From Xanthostigma xanthostigma (taxonomy: Eukaryota; Arthropoda; Insecta; Raphidioptera; Raphidiidae), in contig OY754464.1 in the NCBI GenBank assembly GCA_963575645.1, positions 68,236,948-68,300,947 on the forward strand: DNA of 64,000 nt. The letters are read 5' to 3'. Of this stretch, positions 11,341 to 21,662 are shown piece by piece. The position numbers and the translations under genes were made by a program. The first letter of the stretch is position 1; every line of letters starts with the position of its first letter. The notes under the pieces were generated by a model. That model was given only the letters and a program-made list of their open reading frames with translations. It did no database searches and had not been told where the DNA came from.

Positions 11341-11703
11341 TTTTTTATACACACGACCTAAATGAAACCATAATTAATTGCGATAACGCTTTTACTGCGA
11401 AAGCTATCTGCCTAAGTTTTTATTTATTTAGAATATACAAATTATGCTTCTTGAATAATTAATAAATTAGTAAAAAACCTTTAAAAATAATATCTTTTGT
11501 TGATATTAACTAAAATTAATATTGATTTGTTAAGATTGATAAGTACTTAATTCTGAAACAATCGATTTATATTAGGTCTACAAAATTTCAGTTCAATCGA
11601 ATATGTGGAAAATTTATTTGCAAAATTTTGACCTAAACGTACCGACTATAGTTTGAAGTTAAATAAAAGCTTATAAAAAAATCGGTACGTTTACGTAATA
11701 GAA
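11341..11703. other. No recognisable feature
   Basis: AT-rich, non-coding; an imperfect inverted pair around CGTACCGA (about 11,637 and 11,683) is the only structure noticed. Confidence 0.45.
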
Positions 11704-12021
11704 CAAGAGCTAGTGGTCTCGAGAATGTATAAAAAATAAGTAAATTTCACCCCTCAATTTTGGATCTAGTATGGCAGTTTCTCCTAACCAAACGGTATTG
11801 CAATATTTGTTTCGTTAATAGGATAGAACTGCAATTTTGAACTTTGTAAAAATGTGTTAAATTTACTATTTTTCCCCATTTTTCAAAATTTATGGGAGTT
11901 TACCCCAGCGACGTCCTTTAACCAGACCGACCATTCGTTCTTTGTGGAGATCTAAACTAACATTTTTACATATTTTCAGCTCTGTGAAAATGAGTATGTT
12001 CTCTAGACCACCTGGCCTTGG
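11704..12021. mobile_element. Candidate MITE with AGTGGTCT inverted ends
   Basis: The left end CTAGTGGTCTCGAGAAT and right end GTTCTCTAGACCACCTGG are inverted relative to each other over about 14 bp with one or two mismatches. I could not see a convincing target duplication, so element boundaries and class are uncertain. Confidence 0.4.
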
Positions 12022-12499
12022 ACTATATTTAATATTCTTTTTGTAATCCATAGTTATCTGTAATTCATCTGTTTTGGAATAGAAATAGATTAGGTTGATG
12101 GGTGTGAGTTCTTGCTTTTAATAGTACACCGATACAGACCAAATTCCATTAAGGCCTGTATGTACACATGAAGTGTGCACAGGTGGCAAGAAAATAACGT
12201 CAGTCGCGTTTGCCTTGTTTTTTGAGCCAATGTCACTCAACATACTAATATTCGCAAGTGCAGACATATGCAAGAACTATGTCACTGAGCATTTCTCGTA
12301 TTTTATTTAGGTATAGGCTAGACGGCGAGGAGGTAAAAACATTAAAAAGTGTATTATTCGGGCACAGGCGAGATTATTATTGGAATCGCTTCGTTTTAGG
12401 GTGTAGTTCAACACCCTAAGTTTGCTTACAAATTGTTGGTGTGCTTGATTTTATAATTAACAATTAGTGATGAAAATAGTGTTTTTTTCTCTATTTCCT
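12022..12499. other. No recognisable feature
   Basis: Non-coding, moderately AT-rich. A short palindrome TAGGGTGTAGTTCAACACCCTA sits at about 12,398-12,419. Confidence 0.45.
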
Positions 12500-12790
12500 T
12501 TAATATCTCCGTTCCTCTTGACTTAACTGATTTTAAACTAACTTCCTGATGAGATAGAGATTTGAAATTTTTAACATAACTTAGAGTTAGATGACAATAC
12601 GAAAAACAAATAAAATAAAGAAGAAAATAATAAAAGAAATAAAGAAATTTTAATAAATACATATAATTCATTCTTACTTATTTACCGTTGTACGACAGCT
12701 TGCGATCATTGGCCGTAGCTCAGTTGGTTAGAGCGCCGTACTAACAACGCGAAGGTCGCGGGTTCGACCCCCATGACCCCTTAAATATAT
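12500..12790 (+). repeat. Composite SINE copy: module Y plus tRNA-Ile-like head
   Basis: Module Y (TTTAAACTAACTTCCTGATG, GAGATAGAGATTTGAAATTT, TTAGATGACAATACGA) is followed by CATATAATTCATTCTTACTT and the tRNA-like body at 12,711-12,780. The same modules occur in different combinations at 2,275, 14,839, 22,305, 23,360 and 47,866. Confidence 0.65.
12711..12780 (+). tRNA. tRNA-Ile-like pseudogene (SINE head)
   Basis: Carries an A box GTAGCTCAGTTGGTTAGAGC and an intact B box GGTTCGACCC. Compared with insect tRNA-Ile, the anticodon loop reads CTAACAA, giving AAC instead of AAT, and two anticodon-stem pairs are mismatched. The acceptor ends do not pair well. This is a repeat-derived tRNA relic with a possible internal pol III promoter rather than a functional gene. 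Confidence 0.6.
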
Positions 12791-12871
12791 TTTTTTATTA
12801 CAAAGTATTTTTGTTTATACCACGTTTTTTTAACTAAAAAGAAGAAAATAATGAAATAAATAAAAAAAAAT

Positions 12872-13096
12872 GTTAATATACCACGTTTTTAAAACGAACT
12901 AAAAAGTATAAAATAGTTGTTTTAACTTGGAGTGCTTGCGACAGTTATATAAGAAATGTAGAGAGTAGCTATCAATGAAAAGATCTGTTTATGAGATGAA
13001 ACGGATAATTCGCCCCAGTTTTTATTTTTAAATCCTACAAGTTAAAAATAATTATTTTATACTTTTTAGTTTGTTTTAAAAACGTGGTATATTAAT
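12872..13096. repeat. Palindromic MITE (module P), copy 2
   Basis: Outer arms AATATACCACGTTTTTAAAA and its complement AAAACGTGGTATATTAA enclose a core with GACAGTTATATAAGAAATG and TATGAGATGAAACGGATAAT. It follows the tRNA-like unit by about 90 bp. Confidence 0.7.
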
Positions 13097-13609
13097 TTTT
13101 TTTTAAATTTACTTTATTGTTTGAATAGATTTTTTTACGTGACAAATATTTTTTTCATTGTATCTACAGTACCTACACAGTGTTCTTTGCGAAATACTCG
13201 ATTTAAGTTTTGTCTGACCAGTCGATATAGAGCGCACTTATAGAGGTAGTGGTTCATGTACCTAGCTAGGTAATGTGGTCCGTTCTGCATATATGCATTC
13301 ATACCTGCCAGGAGCCGTTGTCGTGTAGAGCCTGCTTCTATTGCGCCCATCCACGTATGTGTGTGCACGTAGGTAACCGAATGGTATTTCCATACATGAA
13401 TATTCACGCGGTGTCCAATCCTATGGGGTGTATTGTGTGTACAGTGTGTTAGACCTACCGACCCACATCAACCAACCGTCACACTGTAACTGCATACCGA
13501 CTGTTATGAAAACACGAACCACTAAATACCGGATTTTTCACGTAGGGACTGAATTGTGTTAGTAGCTGAAATGCAGAAGTGCTTGTGTCAAATTTTTCTT
13601 ATTTTTTTT
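13097..13609. other. No recognisable feature
   Basis: A 90-codon minus-strand open frame (13,135-13,407) shows no motif I can place. Otherwise unremarkable. Confidence 0.4.
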
Positions 13610-13735
13610 CAGAAAGGATTGTCAACAAATCTGATTTGACAATGACTAGATTGTGAAAATACATATTTGTCCATATTATGAAAAGCATTGTAGAGTTTTA
13701 AATCGATCCTGCTCGAAAAATAATAATTGATCTAT
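13610..13735 (+). repeat. Family M MITE, left-end fragment
   Basis: CAGAAAGGATTGTCAACAAA, TCTGATTTGACAATGACTAG and GCATTGTAGAGTTTTAAAT match the ends of the complete family M copy at 51,024-51,413. The fragment stops near TAATTGATCTATA. Confidence 0.55.
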
Positions 13736-14267
13736 AGGCTGTATGCACGAAGCCTACTAGCGTCGTTAGTGGGTAATAGAGAATTATTGAACTCATTTTT
13801 TATGGAAAATGATGATAAGTCAAAAACTTTAGATGGCCATGATGTGTCAAAAAAAATGTAATAAGGAAAATTGATGTTAATTTGTTTACACTGACAGCGG
13901 AACGTCAAATTAGGGCGCCAATGGTTTTTATTTTACTTAAATCGCCTCCAGCGCAACAGCCTGGAACACAGCAAGCATCTCCAAATCGCTTAGTTTTCCC
14001 GTGTTTTCTGTGTAATTATAAAACTTCATATAATTATAACTATTTTCACTTTTAATAAACATATTGCTCATTGACATACGGAAAATTTGAGCTTTAAGTT
14101 TCCCCTAGTGCTCACCACAAACGCTCGCATCAAAAATTTGTAACTCCGCCTCCTTGCACATAGCCCATTGAAATTATATTTTTCACTGTGTAATGTATGT
14201 ATTTAGCATCGTTTTTTGTACAGTTTCAACTTCGAAATAACGTTTTTGAACGCATTTTGATCAAAAT
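13736..14267. other. Unassigned stretch between two family M fragments
   Basis: It lies between a left-end and a right-end piece of family M, so it may be an insertion into one old copy. No inverted ends or coding frame seen. It includes GCGCCAATGG and a CCGCCTCCTTGCACATAGCC patch of higher GC. Confidence 0.35.
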
Positions 14268-14462
14268 TTAGCTTGAAAAGCGATCTTTTTCTATGTAGAA
14301 TGGTTTTGTGTGCAAGTACAATCTAATGTTCTAGAATCTAGATGACTGAGATTTTCACAATGACTGCTCCTGATGTGTGGAAACTTTAATTATATGATGA
14401 TAATCTAAGGTCATTGTCAAATCAAATTTTTTGACAATCATTTCTGCAACCCAGTATTAGTG
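14268..14462 (+). repeat. Family M MITE, right-end fragment
   Basis: AAAATTTAGCTTGAAAAGCG, CTAAGGTCATTGTCAAATCA and TTTCTGCAACCCAGTA correspond to the interior and right end of the copies at 51,024 and 54,228. Confidence 0.55.
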
Positions 14463-14573
14463 AGCTCTGTTTGATATGACATTGTATAAAAACATTATTT
14501 TTCTATTTATAAAACTAGCCCCACGTGGCTTGTGAACGTCAAAACATGACATTTAATGTCACAAAATATTTCA

Positions 14574-15016
14574 CGTAAATTTTTAAAACGAACTAGAAAG
14601 TATAAAATAATTTCTTTACACACAGATTTTTAACTTAAATTATTAAATGAAAAACTGGGGCGCATTATTCGTTTTATCTCATAAATAGAATGTTTCATTG
14701 ATAGCTACTCTCTACACTTGTTATATAACTGCCGCATATGCCCCACGTTTTTCGTTCCAAATCCTACTAGTTAAAAATATGACTGTAAAGAAATTATTTT
14801 ATACTGTTTAGTTTGTTTTCAAAACTTGGTATTTTACATTTTTTTTATTTCTTTTATTATTTTCTTCTTTTTAGTATTTTCTTGTATTGTCATCTAATTC
14901 TGAGTTATGATAAAAATTTCAAATCTTTATCTCATTAGGAAGTTAGTTTAAAATCAATTACAAAGTTCCACCCGTACAGACATACAAGAAAGCGAGTTAA
15001 TAAAAACTTGGCAATA
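14574..15016 (-). repeat. Composite repeat: module P plus modules Y and X (no tRNA head)
   Basis: Palindrome P occupies 14,574-14,838 (AAAACGAACTAGAAAGTATA ... TATACTGTTTAGTTTG). It is followed on the minus strand by module Y (complement of ATTCTGAGTTATGATAAAAA and AGGAAGTTAGTTTAAAA) and module X (complement of CCACCCGTACAGACATACAA, AGAAAGCGAGTTAATAAAA). The tRNA-like body present in sister copies is missing. Confidence 0.65.
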
Positions 15017-15550
15017 AAACTATAAATTTTATAAATAGTGTGATAACGTTGTCAAAGAAATATTCCAACTGATTATCATAAAAGAGCAGAAAATAAATCT
15101 GCGTGGTGGTCTGTTGTTCGATGGACGGTTATATTGATGGAGTAATTTTATTTTATTGACATTTCGACATTTTTGTAACAATGCAGTGAATTGGAACTAT
15201 ATTTTCTGAACACACAGTATACATATTATGTTCAGTTGTAGTACCTCGCAATTGCAATGGAGACCGTAAAAATTTACACATTGCAGATATGAAATTTAAT
15301 TTTCCGTTTCTTGCTGATTACAAAATATATATTATGTACCACAATTAAAATATTTTTTTATTTTAATTATCCCTTCTCATATTTGTTCCATTTTCGCGTT
15401 TAAATTAGCAACTAGTACGCATAAATATTCAATAGATGTATATACATGCAAATAAATCTCTGTATTTAATTTTGTTTTTTTGCGAACTTTTTTGAAGTTA
15501 AACTTGTTTTTTGTTACGGCAGGGTAAAATTAATTCTTGAGATTGAAATT
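15017..15550. other. No recognisable feature
   Basis: AT-rich, non-coding; no inverted or tandem structure noticed. Confidence 0.45.
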
Positions 15551-16288
15551 GTAACGAACGTGCCGCAATGTACTTATATCGCGTACTATGAAAACCGGCT
15601 GTAGAACATTAAACAATGTTGGCGATGAGGTAAAACAATTGCCTTGTAACCTAAAGGTCGTAGATTACAATTATTATACCAGTTTTACTTCTGTAGTGTA
15701 TGATGTGAAATACACAGTCTCTTTGTTAGAATGACACTTGGACGAGAAAACGCGTTTCGGGACTTTTTATCTGTCTGTCTATATCAAAATCAATCGAAAA
15801 CGACTGTATATCGATTTCGTAAATTAGTGTACTAAAAATTATAATGTACTATAACGCATGCCACTGACAGTACGCGAATTAGTAGAAAAAGATAGAAGAG
15901 TTTTTGTGGAAGCAGGTGTAGAGACGGGTTTCGAACATTCGAGAAAAAGCTATATAAATAGAGCGCTCTTGCAGTTCACAGGTCAGACACAGTTAAGACG
16001 GTATAGTGTTAACACAGTGTTGTTCGGTCGCCTGACATAAATCATTGAGTTCGAATATAAATTTCTAGAGTGCTTAGATAAATATTTATACTATATATTT
16101 CTCTATACCTAGTGACTTTGTATTATTTTTTTACTTAGAAGTTGTTGCTTTGTTCGTTATAATATTTCTATTTCATTTCTATTATAGTATAAGAGAAGTA
16201 CTTTTAGTCTGTTTGTTTATTTGTTTTGTTAACTTTTTATTGTTGTAAATAAATATTTATCACCACATCGAAGAACAGTTTTGTTACA
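15551..16288 (+). mobile_element. Candidate solo LTR
   Basis: Starts TGTAACGAACG and ends TTTTGTTACA, a 6-bp TGTAAC/GTTACA inverted terminus of LTR type. Inside, in proper order, are a heat-shock element (15,933-15,945), a TATA box (15,951-15,960), a TCAG initiator (about 15,983-15,986) and an AATAAA signal near 16,248. No flanking 4-6 bp target duplication is visible and no internal retroelement sequence follows, so the boundaries are provisional. A tRNA-like patch at about 15,618-15,685 (TTGCCTTGTAACC, then AGGTCGTAGATTACAA) lies in the upstream half. Confidence 0.4.
15933..15986 (+). promoter_or_regulatory. HSE + TATA + TCAG initiator cluster
   Basis: GAACATTCGAGAA is a perfect three-unit heat-shock element (GAA, TTC, GAA spaced by two bases). 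Five bases on comes TATATAAATA, and about 34 bases from its start TCAGACAC matches the arthropod initiator. A second cluster with the same HSE arrangement lies on the minus strand near 39,600. Confidence 0.55.
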
Positions 16289-16317
16289 GTACTTTTTTCT
16301 CGGCTGTGCCTCACATA

Positions 16318-16862
16318 AGGTAGTACTGTCGGTTAGAGAGTTACTGTTCAGAATTATATGAAACTTGGCATATTGGTAGGTTTTAATATGATAATGAACT
16401 ACCTAAAATTTCAAAAAGCCACAGAAAACCAAAAAAAGTAATTAATATGGAACGTTTTTTGCCTTTAACATTGAACCTTATGAGAAATCCCAGATTTTAT
16501 AAAATTTAAAAGAAAGTAGGTACCGTTCAAATTTGAATGAATTTTATATCAACAGAAAGAAAAAAATTTTTCAAACATTTTGATATTTTAAAAATTCAGG
16601 TTCAGAACATGTGATAAGAGTAATGAGCAAAAATGTTTATTTTATCTCGTTATTTATTATATGTGGCAACTCTGACATTTTAAAAACACAGGTATAAAAC
16701 TTGATACTATAGCTTTATAAGCAAGCTCTAATATTTTGAGTGAAACAGAGTTGCTGTCGGTATACCTCTATCTCCTTTACTTTTACGAGGCGTTGTCAAA
16801 TCTAAATACTACGTAAGTCAAATGTGTCTGAGCACAGACACTTGTGGTATCCAGTACTACCT
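16318..16862. mobile_element. TA-flanked MITE (mariner/Tc1-like?)
   Basis: Termini AGGTAGTACTG and CAGTACTACCT are perfect 11-bp inverted repeats flanked by TA on both sides (16,316-16,317 and 16,863-16,864). The 545-bp interior has no transposase frame. Class is inferred only from the TA duplication. Confidence 0.65.
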
Positions 16863-16864
16863 TA

Positions 16865-17712
16865 AGATAGGTTCCCCGTTAAAACATCAACTCGAACGAA
16901 AGTATAGGTAAAACTGCAGAAAATAGCTTGTTATTAATATACCGTTTAGTTTTCATATTTGCAACTATACTTTTTCCGACCCTGACCATTATCAGAGCTG
17001 AGGTGGTTTTATGAAATGGATTATTTGGGTGTGACATGTACACCTTAAAATTACAGAAATACGATTGTAGATCACGCCATCATAATATGCGTGAAGCAGG
17101 CTGGTTAAACACAGAGAAAACAGGCGGATATTGCACGTAGCGTGTCTTAAAATTACTTATAAAATAGTTCCAATCAAATATTTACTCGACGAATTCAAGA
17201 AATGAGCCAATTTACATTCTACGAATAAGTAGCTAAACAATAAAAATAACTTCTTACTCATTTTGATGTCATTTAATCGGAACACTAATTCTGCCAATAT
17301 TTTTTTTAATAATTTGATGACCTGTCATGTGTCAAAGGGCATCGGTGAGAAAATAAATCATTAATAATTAAAAAGTATGGTAAAATTTGCATGTGATGGA
17401 AGTACCGATTTTGGTGGTGGGAAAACGGGTTTCGAGTCATTTTTACTAGTACTTGCATACCAATAGAAAACAAGTTGGTATTGCGAATGCAAAAGTGAGA
17501 GCGAATGCGAGTGCACTTTTTAAATTATTTTTTCAAAATTTATTATTATGCTTATGTTGTTAATTGAAGTTTTTACTTTTTTATGTTGTTTTTAAAATTT
17601 TACAAGTTCATTAATTATTTAACAAAAATATCTAAAAAAGTGCTTACATATACCTACGTATATATTAAATAAGTAACAAATTGAAAAAAATATAAATATC
17701 GAATTTTAACAA
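16865..17712. other. No recognisable feature
   Basis: Mixed AT-rich DNA without coding or repeat landmarks that I recognise. Confidence 0.45.
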
Positions 17713-17714
17713 TA

Positions 17715-18617
17715 GGGTAGGACGGGGGAATGGCGTTCACTTAAGGAAAACATGGTGTATTTTTTAAATTATTTATTATGAATCAAAATTAACAAGAGTA
17801 ACAAAGTCTTTAATTATCGAGTAATCAACAATTTAACAACAAAAGCATATATCTTTCACCTACTAGTAGTAGGAAAACATTATTAAAAAAACATGTTTGA
17901 GCGGCATTGCCCCTGACTTTGGGTAATGCCGCTCAGGGTCTCATGAAGAGGTGTACCCAATCCAATCTGGCTGTTTTGCTGCTTTGATCAAAATTGTTTT
18001 TGATATTGTTGCGCTCAGCAAATTTATAAACAAGTTTACGCAAATCTGCAACATTGAGTCCATAATATAGCGAGCCCAGCAACTTAACTTGTTCAGCAAT
18101 TTCAGTTTCTTTCCGTTGGGTGGAAAACGGGCTTCTTCGGTCCAAGCCGCTTTAGCGGTGGTCCTTTGACGATTTCTTGGCATATCTATCTAAAACAATA
18201 AAAAAATAAGTCACTAAGGGGTAATGGCGCTCAGATGAGCGGTATAACCCCAACCGGTCGTTTTGTAATTAATTTGAAATTTTAAAAAAATCATACGCGA
18301 TTGTTGAAAATTGACTGCAATATCACAAAATAGAATAGTTTATTGGCAGAAAAGTAAAATTAGTAATTAAATAAGCATTAAAGCTTTGAACTTACCGACA
18401 AAAAACACCTAATTAAAAATTAGATCAGTGCGGCCGCAAACGAAAAAACGCTCTTCACGGTCACATGACGCGAGCTGACTGTCCGTTTGCAACGCTGTCT
18501 ATTAAAGGCCCCCTCCCTTTGCGCTTCACGCGACGTGACGTGTCGCTACGTTTCTTTTTGACAGAGTTACAGAGGTGAGCGCCATTACCCAGTGAGCGCC
18601 ATTCCCCCTCTCTCCCC
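17715..18617 (-). mobile_element. Non-autonomous pogo-like element
   Basis: The inverted ends share GGGGGAATGGCG near both termini (GGGTAGGACGGGGG at the left; complement GGGGAGAGAGGGGG at the right) and TA flanks each side (17,713-17,714; 18,618-18,619). Copies of a GGTAATGGCGCTCA-like motif recur inside both ends and near 17,900-17,940 and 18,215-18,260. The element retains a broken N-terminal transposase region (17,933-18,183, minus). The 903-bp length is far short of an autonomous pogo element, so the DDE domain is gone. Confidence 0.7.
17933..18183 (-). pseudogene. pogo/Tigger-like transposase N-terminal relic
   Basis: The start codon at 18,183 opens with MPRNRQRTTAKAAWTEEA, the basic start typical of pogo-family transposases that precedes a Psq-type helix-turn-helix. 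After a frameshift at about 18,100 the reading continues in another frame with LYYGLNVADLRKLVYKFAER and then NNFDQSSKTARLDWVHLF. This matches the linker of the family, where a GLT..D.R.LAYE.AE.N segment precedes F(N)..AG.DW..GF. The usual AGKDW reads ARLDW. Sequence between the two parts seems shortened, suggesting an internal deletion as well as the frameshift. The DDE catalytic domain is absent. Family assignment rests on motif memory only. Confidence 0.6.
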
Positions 18618-18619
18618 TA

Positions 18620-19344
18620 TATTGAATTATTATCAGACAATTAAATAACGTCATTAATATTATTGTTATGCATGTTGTATTTATCAATATTATTATTATT
18701 ACCAAGTGACTATCCATAAATTACGTAATGTACTTGTACTCAGTTGTCTGCACCGGAATTATTAGAACGATTTTGTTAAACTTACCAAATTGTCAATTTT
18801 GTACACGCGACGTTTGGGATTGTTTTATTTTAGAGAGCAAATCTGCAATGATTTAGTTGAGATTAAATTCTCGTCTAATCGACATTAATGCAAGCGAATC
18901 ATTACTGCAAAAATTACGCTAATAGCCTCAGTTGTTGAGCGTCTCTAATCTACAAACTCTCTGGATTTGCAAAAATGCTACCAGAATCATCATACGGAAC
19001 TCCCATTTTATGTCTGCAGTCAGCAGTCAGAGCACTGTACGTTGCATCAGTAGTCACTAGTCAGAGTAGGTACCTACCTAAACCCTATCGGAAAGCAGCA
19101 AATAGGCGGCGAGGGGTGCACCGTACCGCCACGTACCACGGCATACGCATTTGCTCGCATGCCGGAGTATTCATTATAAATGAATCTAAGAGGGCCTCGG
19201 TTTGTTGTATGTAATGTATATTCATGCATACGTGTTTCTGTGCGCCGGGACGTAGTCCACCTGGTGCGCTAATACACCCGCTGTTGTATTTGAGCGCATT
19301 ATTTTTATTTAGACTTGCACCGAACTTAATTAAACTTTTTTTTC
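18620..19344. other. No recognisable feature
   Basis: Begins with a short ATT-rich patch (about 18,650-18,700). A 79-codon frame at 18,975-19,214 has no known motif. Confidence 0.4.
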
Positions 19345-19425
19345 ATACCTCGATCGAAAATGCATACTTTTGGCATCAATTGTAAGGCAGAAAGTCTAGC
19401 ATTTACGCATTGGTGGGATTACACG
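19345..19425 (+). repeat. Dispersed short repeat (pair with 26,484-26,570)
   Basis: TTCATACCTCGATCGAAA, GGCATCAATTGTAAGGCAG, AAAGTCTAGCAT and TTGGTGGGATT are shared in order with 26,484-26,570. Unknown family. Confidence 0.6.
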
Positions 19426-19566
19426 CACTGATGCGGTAAGTAGTACGTACGTTCGGGCGGCAGTAAATTAAAATTCCAGCCAATTGGGTGACGGGACCAT
19501 TCCAACTTCAAAATGTTGACGTTTGATAGATATAGTATAATAATAAAATATTTTTACCAAAAAAAT

Positions 19567-20028
19567 TGAACCGACTTCACACTAAAAAGTAAAAAAATAA
19601 TTGCGTATTGAAATGTTTTGGAGTCGGTGTCAGCCAAAATGAAATCTATTCCGAGAACTACACCGACTCCAAAACATTTCAATACGCAATTATTTTTTAC
19701 TTTTTAGTGTGAAGTCGGTTCAATTTTTTTGTTAAAAATATTTTATTTTTCTCTTTTTAGTGTTAATCTAACACTAAAAATCGGTGAACATACATAAAAA
19801 ACATTATGCGTTTCTTTGAAATTTGAGAGTTTCCCTCGATTTCTCCGGATTCCACCATCAGATCCTGACTTGGTTCCGATGGGACCACCTCTGAGGTGCA
19901 CTCTTTCGAATAAAAAAAAAATTTGAAAATCGGTCCATAATTGACGGAGAAATCGGTGAACATACATAAAAAAAAATATATATACAGACGAACACAGAAC
20001 CTCCTCCTTTTTGTTGAAGTCGGTTAAT
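19567..20028. mobile_element. Element E with ACCGACTTC ends and internal palindrome
   Basis: The left end TTGAACCGACTTCACAC is inverted relative to the right end TTGTTGAAGTCGGTTAA. Inside, 19,567-19,632 pairs with 19,660-19,726 (GTATTGAAATGTTTTGGAGT with its complement). A phrase ATCGGTGAACATACATAAAA is repeated directly at about 19,781 and 19,952. The undisturbed copy at 42,047-42,150 lacks this insert. Confidence 0.6.
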
Positions 20029-20576
20029 AATAAAAATAAAATTTCTGATATCGCGTGAGGTAGCCCGGGTAAAGACTAGTATTCAACATGACATTTGCTA
20101 TTCGTTGCCATAGTTACCTACATAATATGTTCCACGTCATGTAAAAATTAATCAAAGCATGCTTAACTAGTTTATTTCGGACAGATCTACAAAACTAAAG
20201 AACAGCTGATTTTTTTTCAAAACATTTCCGAAAATGGAAAGTTTAGAAAAAAATGTTTTTAAGTAAACTTTTTTTAAAAATAAATAGAATTATAATCCGT
20301 TATGAAAAGTATACTATTATTATATAACAAACAACGTTATAGTATATATCTCTTCTGCCCACGCGCCGGTTTTCCCCAAAAATAATAGGGCTCTTCATAT
20401 TTGCATATCAAACATCCTCCCAAAATTTGGTTCAATCCGTTCATTTGTTTGATCTGTATCGTGTTCACAGACTTACAGACACAGAGAGTTTTTCCAAAAA
20501 TATGTTTTTTTTGATTCGGGGGACCTCAAAACGATATTGTAAAATTTTAAAAAGTGATTTTTGACCTAAACTATAT

Positions 20577-21186
20577 AGACCGGTCATTTTAAATGTTTCA
20601 GCTGTTTACCGTTATACAGCAAACCAAAATATGTAAAAAATCGGAAATTTTCCGTAGAATTCAATGCTGTATTTTTAAAACAACTGACAGTGATGGGTCT
20701 TACCGAAAATTGGGGCCAAAGTTGGTCAAAAACTGTTTTTTGCGTTTTTAAAAAAAAATATTCTTTGGATTGAGAAAAGTTTAATACAAAAGTTATAGAA
20801 ATAATTATTACGGATCGATATGGCTTGGTCCGATGTTAAAAAATTCGAAAATGGAGTGGCAATTATAAAAAAACCGTTAAAAATCGCTGTTTTTTGAAAC
20901 GCTTGTATCTCTTTGGAAAAAAATAATCTTTAAGCGATACTTAGTGAAAGTGTAGCCCTTTGCAATCCAAACAAAAGCGTTTTTTAAAATTTGAAAAATA
21001 ATGAAAAGTTTTTGCAAAAAACGATTTTTTCGAAAAAAAAGCATTTTTTTAAAATGCCAATAACTCATAAACCCGCAAGTTTTTATAAACGTTTTGGGGC
21101 TTAAAATTTTCTTTAATAGTTTCCGTAATGTTTGTAATTACTGCGCGCCTTTTTAATTGATCGGTAATGTGCGAAAAATGGGTCGA
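20577..21186. other. Unidentified insertion within family A
   Basis: Sits between the two parts of the terminal hairpin that are contiguous in other family A copies (CTAGTACCATTC ... CCCACTT). AT-rich with many T/A runs; no long open frame and no clear inverted ends. It could instead be sequence lost from the other copies. Confidence 0.4.
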
Positions 21187-21285
21187 AAAACCCACTTGTG
21201 GGTTGGAATGGTAAAAGTGTTGCTGCTTAAGTAATAAGTTTAATTTGTAATAATTCATTATCCACAGTCGGTAGAATCGAGCTTA

Positions 21286-21659
21286 TGCCGCGTTCACTCG
21301 CGTCAGTTAAAATGTTCATTATCACCGATTCATCAACACTGAACAAGTTATAAACGTGTGAACATCTATTTCAGTATAACTGAATCATTAATATTTGTTT
21401 TCAGTCATTTAGAAAATATTTCTACTTTTGTCACTTTAATGATCAGTATTGCGTCATGAAAGGCAACTGAAACGTGTGAACTCGTGTCGGGTGTCGATAT
21501 AGTTCATTAATAGTTCATTTTTTTACTCCTACATTTTTAAAAATGGTTTTTAAGTGGCGTGATGATTGAACCGTGTGAACGATATGTTCAGTGAAAAGCA
21601 TGTCAGCAAAAATGAATCAGTCATAATCAACATTTTAACTGACGCGTGTGAACGCGGCA
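21286..21659. mobile_element. PIF/Harbinger-like MITE with TTA duplication
   Basis: The left end TGCCGCGTTCACTCGCGTCA and right end TGACGCGTGTGAACGCGGCA are inverted repeats that continue into TTAAAATGTT / AACATTTTAA. TTA precedes (21,283-21,285) and follows (21,660-21,662). CGTGTGAAC recurs four times inside (about 21,354, 21,472, 21,570 and 21,645), a possible transposase-binding repeat. No coding frame conserved. Confidence 0.7.
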
Positions 21660-21662
21660 TTA

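Larger units (their letters stand above)
19496..21214 (-). repeat. Family A, copy A3, twice interrupted
   Basis: The left end has GGGACCATTCCAACTT and the right end CCCACTTGTGGG then TTGGAATGGTAAAAG, giving inverted ACCATTCCAAC termini. Matching family body lies at 20,029-20,576 (TTCTGATATCGCGTGAGG, GCTATTCGTTGCCAT, TGTATCGTGTTCACAG). It is broken by element E (19,567-20,028) and by an unrelated stretch at 20,577-21,186. Confidence 0.65.

Noticed and set aside
15858..16040. 60-codon frame as a short protein
   Set aside because: It spans the HSE, TATA box and initiator of the LTR-like promoter, so it is more simply read as regulatory DNA.
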